Positions 23,401-34,636 are shown, numbered from the stretch's first letter. The stretch: DNA of 64,000 nucleotides from Adiantum capillus-veneris (GCA_014529385.2 CM043942.1:19605991-19669990), one strand, 5' to 3'. Made by a program: numbers and translations. The notes: a model not told the origin generated them from the sequence alone.

Positions 23401-24829
23401 CTATTATATCTCTCATGTCAAAGGTAACAATGTCTGCATGACTAATCCACTTGAATTGTTCTTGAAAGAGCTTTATGAAGGTGATTGGCTTCTTATTGGA
23501 AGCTATTTGAGTACTCTAGAAAAACAGGATGATTGGTCTGAACAAAAATTCAAGAGGATACACAGGAAAGCATATGGGTACTTTTTGAGGGATGGTTACT
23601 TGTGAAAGCATCCTAAACAAAGGGGTGCTACACCACAAAGGGTTATATGTAAAAAAGAGACTCAAGTAAAGGTCATGCAAGAGTTTGATGAGAGTCTATG
23701 GAATGGACACAGGGGTGTATGGGAAACCTTCTCCAAGTTGAAAGAAAAATACTGGAAAGGGTATGTATAAAGATGTATCTCAATTTGTAGAGTCGTGTGT
23801 AACTTGTCAAATGTATTCAAATATCCGACATCGTGATGGATTGCACCCTACATATCCACTAACCATGCATTATGAATGGTTGTGGATCTAGTCACAATGC
23901 CTTTAGGACTTTGGCAGATGAGATACTTAGTTCTTGCATGAGAGGACCTAACAAACCAAGGTGAAGGGCGAGCATTAAGAGCTAAAACCACAGAATCTGT
24001 ATGCAAATTCCTTCTTGACAAGGTGATTTGCCGTTATGGTTGTGTGGAAAAGATCACTGCAGACAGAGGTGAACTAGATACCAAGGAAGCAAGGGAGTTC
24101 TTTTCCAGATTAGGAATCAAGATTTGTCTTACTACAGTTTACAACATTGAAGGCAATGGAAAGAGTGAAAGAGGGCATCCTCCTATCATCAAAGCTTTGG
24201 CTGAGGCTTGCGAAGGAAGAGTAGGTGAGTGGCCAAAACTGTTGCCATATGCTTTATGGCTATATGCTGTGGAGTTGATGTATGGTTAAAAGCCAGTGAT
24301 GCCGATTGAAGATACAATGATCACATGGAATGTACTACCGTGGCAAGAGAGGCTTAGTAGGAAAGATCTCCTTGCATTGCGCATATGGCAATTAGAGAGA
24401 AGACCTCGAGATATTGAGGCTGCAAAAGAACGACTCAAAAATGCAAGGTTAAAAATCAAGGACTACTTTGATAAGCGACATCGGCTCAAGAGTAAAGCAA
24501 TTGACAAAGGTGACTAGGTTTAAGTGTATGATAGTAGCCTCGATAACCAACACACAGTCATGCGTAAGTTCTCAAAAAGATGGTTTGGACCGTATGTTGT
24601 AAAGCATGCGCATGAAAATGCTACTTACAGCTTGTGTAAACTAGATGGTACAGAAGTAAAGATTCCCATTGTAGGAAAAAGGATCAAAGTGTTTAAGAGA
24701 AGAGAAGACAGTGATCCAGAAGATATTGACGAGGAGGAACAGAAAAACACAAGTGAAGATCAAACTGAAGATGAAGCTTTGGAAGATATTAATGAAGAAG
24801 AAATCATGGAAGATCTACAAAGGAATTGA
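23400..24829 (+). pseudogene. Element A integrase
   Basis: The zinc-binding part is around 23600-23830 (NGHRGVWETFSKLKEKYW, then a cysteine pair in a shifted frame). The core is in frames 23900-24289: YLVLARED, then KITADRGELDTKEA (second aspartate) and NGKSERGHPP (glutamate), a D,D-35-E arrangement. It ends ELMYG followed by a stop. The frames 24296-24517 and 24524-24829 complete the C-terminus, with YFDKRHRLKSKAIDKGD, a stop, then RWFGPYVVKHAHENA (GPY/F-like) and an acidic tail. The inverted copy keeps tryptophan where this copy has the stop after KGD. It has four or more disruptions. Confidence 0.85.
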
Positions 24830-24872
24830 AACTGCAAAAAATCATATGTGGCACATACTAGAGGATGTGCAG

Positions 24873-24888
24873 GTTTAGAGGGGGTGGA
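24873..24888 (+). other. Polypurine tract of element A
   Basis: GTTTAGAGGGGGTGGA lies immediately before the 3' LTR start. The same tract is found inverted at about 52542-52557. Confidence 0.85.
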
Positions 24889-25960
24889 TGTCGTGCTGTG
24901 ACACGTACATAGTGGGAACGAATGCTACAAGATCTATCTTGCAACTTTTTAGATACATAAGTATATTTTCTATAATGTACATATGCATATGTAAGTATAA
25001 TAATAAGCTTTCTATCTCATGCTATTATTTATCTCAAGGGTAATATATTTTTACCTTACCATTAGAAAGTACTATGGGAAAAAGCGTCAATAGCTTCGCA
25101 TCTTTAACTTGGGACAAAAAGCATTGATTCTTTATTTCTACTATCTCATTATCATCTCACACCCTATCTAAATCCTATATCTAGGGTAACTTTCAATATA
25201 TATGCTTTATGGCTATATGCTGTGGAGTTGATGTATGGTTAAAAGCCAGTTGATGTATATATATATATATTCTATGTATTTTTAATATTTTTAAAGATTT
25301 TTTAATATTTCTTTTTAATAGCTACTAGGAAAAAATCAAATCCTAGTGGGACACTAGCTTGCATGATTTTCAAAGATATACCTATTTTAATGCATTCTTG
25401 CAACCATGATTACAAAAGTTTGTCAAGGAGAAATTTCATGCTTTCATATTGCATGAGGTGGTCATTGGAATCAGATGAAAGTCTATGCTAAGGGGACCAC
25501 AAGAAGACTTTTACTACAAAAAAGGTATCCTATTTTGATGATTTTTTTACACAAGGTTCTAATCCGAATTGGAAAAAGTATATAAAATGAAAGTCGTAGC
25601 TAATGAGCTGAAATTTTTGTGCCTATTTTTACCTTTTTATTTGGAGCCACAGTTGAGGAGCTATGATCAAAATGGTGGACCCTAGTCTGCCCACATCATG
25701 CAGGGACAACTCATTTCAAACTTTTCCAGTTCCTGTTCACACTGGCTCTTCTCTTTCTTGTGTAACCCTTGGGGGTTCCCTTCACCTATAAAAGGGGACC
25801 TCTTCTTCCTTGTAAACCATTCATGAGATGAATTCATGAGGGAGTGAGAGTAGTAATGCTCAATTGTACTTAGCCCATAAACATAAGGCTAAGCCTAAGC
25901 CTACACTTGCTCCTAGAGGAAGACTAGCCAATCTTGTAAGCTATCCTTGAAAGATCAACT
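24889..25960 (+). mobile_element. 3' LTR of element A, truncated
   Basis: It aligns by eye with 14179-15222, including the TATA box, and then ends at 25960. Where the 5' LTR has its palindromes, this copy has an insertion (25200-25250) identical to 51 bases of the element's own integrase gene. Confidence 0.85.
25200..25250 (+). repeat. 51-bp copy of the integrase gene inside the LTR
   Basis: Base for base identical to 24247-24297, including the stop codon after ELMYG. It is flanked on the right by TGATGTATATAT and on the left by CAATATAT. The other A-family LTRs do not have it. Confidence 0.95.
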
Positions 25961-25970
25961 ATGGGACGGG

Positions 25971-26832
25971 TGTCTAGCTTCACTCTATTTTATTGCAGAC
26001 ATAGCGAGAACCACAAATATAATTGTTAATCCATGGAATGAAGCTGACTCGATTAGTGCATAGAGGCTACAAGAGATTGTCAATCTCTTGGAAAACAACA
26101 AACAACTCGCATCTAACTCAAGCTACACTCAAATGACAGAAATCACCAAAAGCTAATCACTCATCGACAAACAAATCATCACCGTTACAGCATCAAATGA
26201 TAGCCAAACGTTACCAAACTTCTAGGACATGTTTGTAAGAACTAAGCACACATGCTTATGGTCTCAAATCTCACTTTAGATCAAGTGCAAAAATCACGAT
26301 TATTAACAGCAGCAGTGAGTTTTTGACCTAGTTGTTTTCGACCCAGAATGCATCTAAATGCTTAGCAATGGTGCCCCAATATGCCCCAATATGATGAAAT
26401 TAGGTTGCGGGTGATGACACCAGAACCTACAGATTACCATCAAATGCTTTTGTCAATGCGTAGAGCTCTTACATGCGGTTGCAATGCAATAGACTGCACT
26501 GCAATGTGACAAACGAGAAGGGAGTAGGAAGCGTGAGAAGGAGAGAAGCGAGTGTTGTTAGCTCACGCTGTGTTTCTATTATCCAAAACTTATAAAAATA
26601 CTTACAAAAATTGGATTTGATACCTTAGCCAAGGTTTTTGTGGTCAAAACTAATAATCTGGGAGCTCTAACTAAAGACAGGTTGATACAATCTGGAAGCT
26701 TGTAGCCCCGGCTCATCAATTACACTGTTTATCTGGAAAGTAGGAGTTACAACATTCCCGATTCATCAAAATAATAAGTGTTTTTACAATAAGAGCTCCG
26801 AAAATGTTATCCGAGTTAGCTTGCTTCTAACA
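25971..26832 (-). mobile_element. 3' LTR of element G
   Basis: On the minus strand it begins TGTTAGAAGCAAGC right after a polypurine tract and can be ended at AGACA (25971), giving 862 bases with TG...CA ends. A TATA-like TTTTTATAAG is on the minus strand near 26590. No second LTR copy is found beyond G's coding part, so the 5' LTR is lost or unrecognised. Confidence 0.6.
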
Positions 26833-26845
26833 TTCCCCCCCTCCT
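26833..26845 (-). other. Polypurine tract of element G
   Basis: The minus strand reads AGGAGGGGGGGAA between the protein end (stop at 26872-26874) and the LTR. Confidence 0.75.
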
Positions 26846-26871
26846 TGACTGTGTCGTCCCTTGACACAGCT

Positions 26872-28440
26872 TCATGGACTGAAGTATTCGTTGGGTTGAC
26901 GGCTGGCGAGGTGGTCTTTAAGCGCATGTAATGCTTTCTCATATCTTAGTGTTCTTTCTTTGTCAGGAACTTGCAAGAATTGCATGGTGACTTTGTTTTT
27001 AAGCTTAATGGCTGAATACAACAAATCTGGATGTAAGGTTGTTGATCATTGGCCCAAATATCTTCCTTCGCCAAGTGAAGAAACCTGTATAGAATGCTTC
27101 CTCAAACACCAACATATTGCTAGAGGGCAAAAACATGCATCGGGTGTAGAAGCTGTAAAGGACTTCTTCGGAAGGTTGGCCACTTAAGTCATAACAAAGA
27201 CCTTTATTGCCTTCGAGGAAAGGCTTGCTCAAGCTCGTGAAAAGCTTGAATGCATGTGAGCACCATCATGAAAATCTTATACAACATGGCACATGAGAGG
27301 TCAAGAAGGCTCTTGAAGAAAGTCATGGTGCCTGTTAGGGTTTTCACCATGTATTCCTCGGTTGTCGATCCCTGCTCTGGAGCTGGTAGACATGGATAGT
27401 TCAGCCATGTCGGCCTCTTCTTTTTCAGTGCTTCATATGCTTTCCATGTCCTTATGCTTGGTACAAGAAAGAATGTTGGGTCTTTCTGAAGCGCTGCAGG
27501 TGCTCTTGTGAAGAGAATTAGATATCTTGAATTCTTGTTCAACCAGCTCTTTCTCCACTTGGGGTGGATATCCTCTGATCCTTTTGCCTGCATGTCTTTG
27601 TATAATCTTTGCTTTACCTGTAATAGCTCCACTTTGATCAAGGAGTATGGCAGTGATTGCTGATGCCATTGAGCATTACTGGGCAATCTGCTCCTTTAGT
27701 GCATCTTCCTCAGCTTTAGAAAGCTGGACCATGGGCACTTGCTCAGCTTCAATGAGTGGTACCTGAAAATCCGCTTCTCCTTCTAGCCCTTCTGTCGATC
27801 GTGTTTCCATCTCAACAAATGATACTGAGGGTATGCCAACAATTGGTTGTTTAGAGGTACCTGCTTCTTCTTGATGTTATAGTTGTTCCTCTCTCAGCCA
27901 GCTGATTGACTCTCTTTAATTCAGCTATCTCTTTGAGCAGTTGCTCTTCTCGTCGGACCCACATCAATGCAAGGTCGCATCTTTGTGATTGTTCTAGCTT
28001 CAGATCTAACTCGAGATCCTTGTTTCTTTTTTCCAAAGTCTTATAGACTTCATATGTATCTTTTATTGAAGTGACATCAGGATTTTCTCTTATCTGTCTC
28101 AAAAAGGATGCCTGATCATTGATCCTTTGCTCAGAGTACTGCAAAGAAGCATTTGCTACATTGAGATGCACTTGGATCTTTTGTACTGACAGAGTAGTGG
28201 TTATGAGTTCATTTGTTACTTCTGTCAGCTGTTGATCTTTGCTCTTGCAGGCATTGGATAACTTGGTTAGAAGCTCTCCTAGCTCTTCCATTTCTTTCTG
28301 TTGCTTCTCTTTGGCAAGCTGGTGCTATTTTGCTTCATTCTTCAGCTCTTTGATCTATCTTTGTAGATCTGAAATTATGTTCATCCTATCATCCAACTCT
28401 CCTTGTAGAGAGTCAATGACTAGTTCCAGTTCCTGGCCTT
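26872..28440 (-). pseudogene. Element G protein, C-terminal half (coiled coil)
   Basis: Several minus frames follow one another. Frame 27851-28291 (146 codons) is a strong heptad-type coiled coil (LTKLSNACKSKDQQLTEV through KEIAELKRVNQL). Frame 27204-27686 has SRYLILFTRAP, TWLNYPCLP and a hydrophobic LLDLSCAMLYKIFMMVLTCI. Frame 27005-27232 continues with YDLSGQPSEEVLYSFYTR. The last frame ends NEYFSP at 26872. The pieces read like one long protein broken by about four indels. I recognise no enzyme motif and no RT, integrase or protease. Function unknown; its position between an LTR and the upstream half shows that it is carried by a retroelement. Confidence 0.55.
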
Positions 28441-30139
28441 AGCATCGCGGCTAAGTGCTGTTGTTCGCATTTTATATGTCATCAACTGCATCTGCTTGGC
28501 ATATTCATTTCCATTCGTTTCCCAATCTTCAGGCTCTGCCTGAGCCTCTCTTGAGGTTTCAGCCGTTTCACTGTGTGGCTCCTTGGGTGGTGCTGTGGTG
28601 GCTGGTGGTGGTTGCGACTGGGGTTCTACTTCTCCTTGAGGCGTTGTGGTTGTCTCAGCTACTTCTGGTTGGGTGGTCGTAGCAAGTTCTGTCTCAGTTT
28701 TTTCTGTTGGTTTTGGTTGTTTAAACCTTGCTGTTTCTTGTTGCTCAGGCTCTTTTTCCTTGGCTTCCTCGCCCTCCGTGGGTTTAGCTATTGGTGAAGG
28801 GCTCGGGCTTGGAATCAGATGGTCTCCGTAGCGGGTGAAGTGGGTTTCGAAATCTCCCCTTGGTCGTGATGGATCTCACTTTGTTCAGTAGCCTCAGTTT
28901 GTCTCTGTTGCTCGGCTGCATCTTCCCTTGCTTTCCTTTCAGCTTCTTGAGCTTCTTTCAACTTTAGGGCTTCTGCCTATGCATACATGTGTTCAAGAAA
29001 ACCCGTGGGATCCTCTGCTTTCTTCCTTGCAGGGTTTTTGGTTCTGGGTCCCCTTATGTCTCTTGGAACCCATTTTTTTGGGTCCTCACTTGCAGCTTGG
29101 CGGCTTCTTTCATAAGTTTGCTTTTTTCTTTCAAACCTCGCCTTCTTTTGCTGAGGTTCTTCCTGGTGTGTGACTACTGTTTTCTTTTTCATTTCTTCAA
29201 TTCTTGCCCGCCTTTCCTCGTGGTCCAAACTCTCACTACTATGAGCTTTATGAGAGGTTTCTGCAGATTCTTCATCCGACTTATATACTCTCTTTGATGA
29301 ACGCGTGGTTCTTGGAGAAGGTTGCACAGATCTGGGGCTGGCGGCAAATTATTGGCCATGCCAATAGCATGATATGCTATTCTCCTCAGCACTTTAGGGA
29401 CGCCCAGATATGTGATTTTACCTTCTTTCTTTGTGCCGTTCAGCTTTGTCAGCACATACTGCCCATGATCAATTGGCTGCCTGGTTGTCAACTTCAAGAG
29501 CTGAGTGAAGGTGGTCACAACCGCATGGTTTGGGGTGGTGTACTGTGGTGGTATCTTTGACAAGAAATGGAAGTGTTGATGGTATAGGCGAGCCGGTTCT
29601 TCCACTTGCCTTTGGATGAGGTCGAAAAAGGTGGCAACAACAGTCTGTTTGGTAAATGTGCCTGCTGTCTTTCTATCTCGGGCCCGCATCGTCATACCTT
29701 CAGTAGGCAGCTTCAGTGCCTCAGCCACTATTTCCTTTGTGATTACAACATCTACCTTCTGACCTTGCTGGTCGGTGATTTGGGCTGACCCATCTTCTTT
29801 GATTGTGGACAGTAGTTCATATGATTTCTGGAAATCTACGCCGCATGGTTCGTGGTCGTAGAAGTCCCTGAGGCCTAGCCTTCTGTTTGCTTCTTTAGTG
29901 TCTGGCTTGGTAGCTACATTATATATCTCTTTTGGTAGCATTTGCAGTTCCACTTGGTGTCCTTCTTCGTTCTTGAACCTGCCAGTGAAAACCGTGGTGT
30001 TGTTTTCTTCCAGTTGTTCTTTTGACAAGTATGTTTCCTTGGCCGTCTTTACTGAACTTGGGTCTAGTTGGTAGGGTGGAAACTCTTGCAACTTGTCTTT
30101 CTGGGACACCCTTTGCTTTGCCTTCTCGGCAGCTTGCAT
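28441..30139 (-). pseudogene. Element G protein, N-terminal half (unknown family)
   Basis: The first 316-codon frame (29189-30139) starts MQAAEKAKQRVSQKDK. It contains RRLGLRDFYDHEPCGVDF, VVITKEIVAEALKLPTEG, then FLSKIPPQYTTPNHAVV. The layout recalls the putative plant transposon protein domains found in large non-autonomous plant LTR elements, but that is an impression. Near 29320 an indel shifts reading into 28977-29327, a disordered charged segment (SPRTTRSSKRVYKSDEE, then RRARIEEMKKK). A helical AEALKLKEAQEAERKA stretch follows beyond a stop at about 28977. It is probably the N-terminal part of the protein at 26872-28440, giving about 1000 residues in total. Confidence 0.55.
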
Positions 30140-30325
30140 TGCTCCTGCTAAGTGAATACAGTGCCAAAGTTAGAAAATTTTGCAAATTTCGCTCTGAAAT
30201 GCTCTGAGTCTGAATTGCTGACAAATGATGCCTATTTTGCTTCAAATCAATTTTGGAGCATGCATAGATGCATAAAAACATGTAAAGATCAAAATCATAC
30301 AGTTCAGACAAAAATTTCATCAAAA

Positions 30326-30347
30326 GTAAATAATCAAAATTATTTAC
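30326..30347. repeat. Inverted motif, copy 1
   Basis: Arms GTAAATAAT and ATTATTTAC are separated by CAAA. The arms are perfectly complementary. Confidence 0.85.
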
Positions 30348-30903
30348 AGATGGGGAATTTTTCCAACTTTTTGCATTTTTGACATGATAGGCTTGAAAGA
30401 TATAGCATTTAGGTGCTCTAAGTGAAGTGTGGGCTTGTTTGAGTGCACTCGATGGAAATGGTGCCAGATTTAGGCTTTCAGACTTTGAAACAATAGATAT
30501 ACTAAGATTTTGAGTTTTTGAGATCCAAATTTGCTCAAACTTGGTCAGTGGACTTGGGACATTATGTTCTTTGGTCCCATAAGGTCAAAGTTGCAATTTT
30601 CACCCATTTTGACAAGAAAGTAAATAATCACGATTATTAAGTTTTTCATTAAAATGTACATTTTTTGTTGCAACTTGATTCTAGGCATGATGTAGACTTT
30701 GTGTATTAGATATGGGGTGATTTGGATCAAAAAATGTAATAGATAACTCAAAAATTGGGTTGGAAAGACCTTGGTGCGTTTTTTTGACAATTTCCAAGTT
30801 TTTCTTGATCATTTTGGCTCATACTTGAAATGTGGCATGTATTAGATGTGTACAAGTGATAAGTGAAGTGAATGGATCATTTTCAAGCCAAAAAAGCACA
30901 AAA

Positions 30904-30925
30904 GTAAATAATCGTGATTATTTAC
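30904..30925. repeat. Inverted motif, copy 3
   Basis: The same arms, GTAAATAAT and ATTATTTAC, with centre CGTG. A weaker copy lies at 30620-30640, where the right arm has decayed. Confidence 0.85.
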
Positions 30926-31609
30926 AAGAGTCATTTTTTTTGCAAAACTTGACAATTTGATGACCTAAACATATTCAATACATCTAAAACAAGTCCTAAA
31001 TTGAATTTGGTAAAGTTTTGTCGTGTCGGCATCACTTCGGGCTCTTGTCGACTCTGAAATCACCGATTTTTGTAGCTAGATAGCCTGTGGAGTTGGTTAG
31101 TCACTTTTGAAGCTATGGACTTATCCGATACATAGTCCTGATGCTACCCATCCAGTTTTGGCCCATTTGGAATCAGTTTGTCTTCATATGTCAAATTTGA
31201 TGCTTTGCCTTCGAGTTGTTTTCTGGTTTTTGAGAGCTTGCCTTGACTGTTTTCATGAAACCGACCATGTACATTGTGTCTAGACCCAGTCTATAAGCTG
31301 TTTGTGGAGTCAAAATCCAATTCTGGTATCTGGCAAAAACCTAGATTTTCTACTTGGGATCCCCCTCGACCCCTACCGAATGGTCATTTGGTAATATAGA
31401 AGTGTTCCATTACATAGGGGCATGCTACAGTTCAAGTCTCGTTGAATTTGGTTGAGCTCACAGGTCGCTATGGTCAATTTTTGGTCGTAGGACTTCGTAC
31501 ACTGCTCGATTTCTAGGGTTTTTTCCTGAGCCTAGACTTGCTACTCGGCCATATAGAATTGATGATTGATAAGCTTAGAACTTATCCCTCATGTCTCGTG
31601 TGAGACGGT

Positions 31610-31623
31610 GCTATAAAAGGGCG
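31610..31623 (+). promoter_or_regulatory. TATA-box promoter-like sequence
   Basis: GCTATAAAAGGGCG on the plus strand is followed about 30 bases later by a GC-rich segment. It is a good match to plant LTR promoters (compare 15051 and 43464). The gene it served is not identified. Confidence 0.45.
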
Positions 31624-32389
31624 ATTGTGGACTCCGAAAATCGCGCGCGAAGAAGGTCGAGAGCTCTCTTCTCCAAGAATGACTAATGGAAATGAGGTGA
31701 TTTTGGGCTACCTTGGATATCTATACTCAAACTTCTCAAGCTATTTTTCCCCAAATTCCCCAGTTAGTGCTACTAGGCCAAGAAATCTATGTTAGACTCA
31801 AAAATTTCTTTAATCGGATTCCGGTAGTTCATTCTGCAAGAATTTGCGAAAGTAGGTCCTGGCAGCCTAATTTAAGCTTCCTGCTTCCATCTGTTGATTT
31901 GATTGAATTTTTTTTTGCTTGTTCGCCTTGTCCTTCTGATCATCAACGTATCTTCAGTTTCTCCATCTGAGCTCATTTGCTATTTATTTAATAATTTTTG
32001 ACATGTTTATTGAAAAAATCAAAGAAAATAACAAAATGCGCTAAAAAAGCAAAGTGAAAAATCAATAATTAGGAAGATCCATTGAAAACACAACTTTATT
32101 ATTTTTTGGTGGATATCTCCATTTTTAAGTCTCAATATCAAGAAAAATGATGAAAATAACAAAGAAAGATCAAAATTTTGATGATTTTCTGATAGTATAT
32201 ACACTATTTACACTCATCGAGGAGATGTTATCAATTAAATTTCCCCTATTGATGATTTGTTAATGGAATTATTAGGTAATTTTGCAAAAAATCACACGTT
32301 ATCATGAAACGTTTTCCTCCCTCTTCAAACATTGCCCTTAATTACTTAGTTCCCTTCCACCCCTCCTAGATGGCGTACTCCGGGATGAT

Positions 32390-33010
32390 TGTGTGCATGG
32401 GGTGAACAATCGTGTCTATGCATAGCCTTGGTTGTCTCTACCATGCTTTGGAGATCAATGCAATTAAAATCATTATCCTATGCAAGAGTTGGGTCTTGAG
32501 TAATTAACTCAAGGGTTTCTGAGGTCGAGGTTTTCTTTTGCTGTCTCCCAAAGAGCAAATCTTGTAGCTTGTGTGCTCTTTGCTTTATTGTATCGTCAGG
32601 ATGCTTTGGCACGCTGATTTCCTGAGATGTCAGTATCAATAATGATGGTTGTCAAGCTTTTACCCGCCATTTGTATCTTGGTTTTTCTTCAATGAAATAT
32701 TGTGGTTGAGTGTTTTGAGACTTAACCCTCCACTGCTTCATCACTTTTACAGTTTGCGAAGAAGATACGTGCTCCTTTTTTCTCCAAATCCGTCTTGTTT
32801 TGGGTCCCCTGCTTGAAGCCTGCTCTTCTTTGCGTTTTGAACCTTGGAACCGTCTTTGGTACAATATGTGATGTTTTGGACACCCAAATTTGAATCGGCT
32901 TGTTCTTAAGCTGTGCTTTCCGTACTCAGATATGCCTGACTCCGTGCATGCTACTTGTAGCATTTGCTTGTCTATAGGATGGAGAATATTGATTGCTTCG
33001 TGGTTTGATC
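32390..33010 (-). pseudogene. B2 C-terminal tail
   Basis: Frames 32652-33146 and 32926-33165 (minus) give a basic, low-complexity protein after the second protease-like domain: VPIAPSKEEWKGGYQKIKPR, then in other frames QIWVSK and a lysine-rich stretch. A similar QIWVPK motif is repeated in the B1 tail. No fold or function is recognised; indels are present. Confidence 0.45.
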
Positions 33011-33460
33011 TTCTGGTAACCTCCTTTCCATTCCTCTTTGCTTGGTGCAATTGGAACAATGAGTTGTCCGTCTTTAGGTGATAGCTTGAGCTGATTGGTA
33101 TCCCAATCTGGTACTGCCTTGTACGTCCGCATCCATGAGATTCCAAGAATCATTGTTTCATTCATGTGTTCATTTGGTAAGCATACAAATTGATGAGGGC
33201 ATGACCATCATGTACTATCACATTTAAGATGAATACTCCCAATGTCGGTGTTGGGTTCTTGTTGCGTCCTTTAATAGTCGATATTCCTGAAGTCAAAGAC
33301 TGACTTGTTGCTTTCTTGTACGTGGAATAACTAACTGCATTCACTCGAGCTTTTGTATTGACCAAGCATTTGTGCTATGATTGTTCAACTGTACTTTGAT
33401 ACAAAGGTCCATTCCATCTAACCATTCATCATCTGTTGATACTGCATCCTTCTGTAATTC
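33010..33460 (-). pseudogene. Second retropepsin-like domain, downstream of integrase
   Basis: The minus strand reads DEWLDGMDLCIKVQLNNHST. After a 1-base shift it reads CLVNTKARVNAVSYSTYKKA, where LVNTKA stands at the place of the [LI]-V-D-T-G-A active site (codons 33359-33351). SGISTIKG, TLGVFILNVIVHDG and, after another shift, NETMILGISWMRTY follow. The ILG signature (33150-33142) comes 70 codons after the aspartate position, the same spacing as in B2's first protease. The D and G of the active site are mutated (N and K), so it is dead here. It lies where Athila-type elements carry envelope-like ORFs. Fold assignment is inference from motifs and spacing. Confidence 0.6.
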
Positions 33461-34456
33461 CCATATCGTTCATCTAGTTCCAGAGTGTTGAAGGGAATAG
33501 GTAGTTGTTGATTTTTGAGAGCAGCTTTCCTTTTGAGTACTCAAAGCCGAGCTTCCTCTTGGGCTTCATCAATAACCTGCTGTCGTTTTATCTTTCTTTG
33601 TTGGTTCACCATCTAAAGTGGACAACTTAACTGCTCCACTTGGATGATAAACGGTTCGTTTCTCTTTTTCTCAAACTTGGGAATGTGTTGCTTAAGGGAA
33701 TAGACTAAAACTAAGTCCCCTTTTTTGAAGATTTTCGTAACTAGATGGGAATCAAAAAACTGTTATTGTTTCCGCTTTTATGCATAAATGTGAGCTATAT
33801 CTATTAGCATTTTCTCATCAAGATTTTCTAAATCTTCAAGCCTCTCTAACAATTCATGTCCTGTCCAATCAATATCCTTAGCTACCCTTAGTGTCGGCAA
33901 TAGAAATTCTATTGGCAGTATGGCATCAAGACCATAAACTAGGTTAAAGGGTGTAGCATTTAAAGCTGTTTTGAATGAAACTCTATAAGCCTATAGAGTG
34001 GCATGGAGATTCAATTCCCAAATTGTCCGTCCTGAACTAACCACTTTAGTCAATACCTCCCTAAGAATTTTATTCGTATGCTCAGCTTGTCCATTTTCTT
34101 GTGGGTGATAGGGAGCCGATTTGTTATGGATGACCATAAATTCATTAAGAAGATACTCAATTACCTCATTGAGGAAATGCGTTCCCCTATCACTGACAAT
34201 TTCTAGTGGCAGTCCATATCTTGTGAACACATTCTCATACAAGAATGCGGTTGTGGTTCTAGTATCATTCTTTTGAGTTGCTTTAGCCTTTGCCCACTTG
34301 GTCAAATAGTCCGTAGCTACAATGTTATATTGAGCTTGGGTTCTATAAGTAGGTGACTATATTGGACCAACAAAGTCTATACCCAATTTTGCAAAAGCTC
34401 TAGCCCCCATCATTGGTCTTAAAGGCATGCTATCTACACGGGTGGACATTTTAGCT
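33440..34456 (-). pseudogene. B2 integrase core and C-terminal domain
   Basis: Upstream of the core the minus strand has MPLRPMMGARAFAKLGIDFVGP. The open frame 33991-34305 then gives YLTKWAKAKATQK-type sequence, with YGLPLEIVSDRGTHFLNEV (second aspartate) and PQENGQAEHTNKILREVL (glutamate), the D,D-35-E triad. It ends in a stop where LAYRVSFKTALNATPF continues. The C-terminal part (VLVYSLKQHIPKFEKKRNEPF) is read to about 33660. It would insert element DNA into chromosomes but is broken by at least three stops. Confidence 0.85.
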
Positions 34457-34636
34457 CGTTGACATGCATCACACCTTTGAACATATTCTTTGGCATCTGC
34501 AAAAAGTGTTGGTCACCATATGCCTGCCATTAAGATTTCTCTTGTGGTGGTCTCACTAGAAAAATGACCTCCACCTAATCCAACATGTGCTTGTTCTATA
34601 ATAGAAATCTATTCGTCTTCATTTGCACAAAGACGC
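34456..34636 (-). pseudogene. B2 integrase zinc module 2 (part after F)
   Basis: The minus strand reads LCANEDE, a stop, then EQAHVGLGGGHFSSETTT, REILMAGIW, a stop (tryptophan expected), then QRCDACQRAK. This is an HHCC finger with H-x6-H and C-x2-C. The first half of the module (WSNYLATYLSSRTFPEDM through QLYRRGKDQHLR) lies on the other side of F at 38348-38539, and the frame is continuous if F and one copy of the 4-bp target duplication are removed. Confidence 0.8.

Larger units (their letters stand above)
14179..25960 (+). mobile_element. Element A: Ty3/gypsy retrotransposon with nested element C
   Basis: The 5' LTR is 14179-16211 and the 3' LTR is 24889-25960 (truncated); both start TGTCGTGCTGTGACA. 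Between them on the plus strand are a primer-binding site, gag, the second half of RT, RNase H, integrase and a polypurine tract. Minus-strand chromovirus C occupies about 17284-22384, where A's protease and N-terminal RT should be, so those parts are lost. The 3' LTR matches the 5' LTR to about position 15222, then stops abruptly at 25960 where G's flank starts. An inverted partial copy of the same family lies at 51339-53043. Confidence 0.85.
30140..32344. other. Non-coding region with palindromic motifs and a TATA box
   Basis: No gene is supported. The first kilobase lies upstream of G on the minus strand and is likely G's leader or lost LTR. It contains three copies of an inverted motif (30326-30347, 30620-30640, 30904-30925). 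A plus-strand promoter-like GCTATAAAAGGGCG lies at about 31610-31623, followed by a GC-rich stretch (CCGAAAATCGCGCGCG). No downstream element start could be linked to it. The last part, to 32344, should include the B2 3' LTR. Confidence 0.5.

Noticed and set aside
28573-28797. Trp/Leu/Cys-rich plus-strand frame resembling a membrane protein
   Set aside because: Antisense shadow of the charged, glutamine-rich element G protein.
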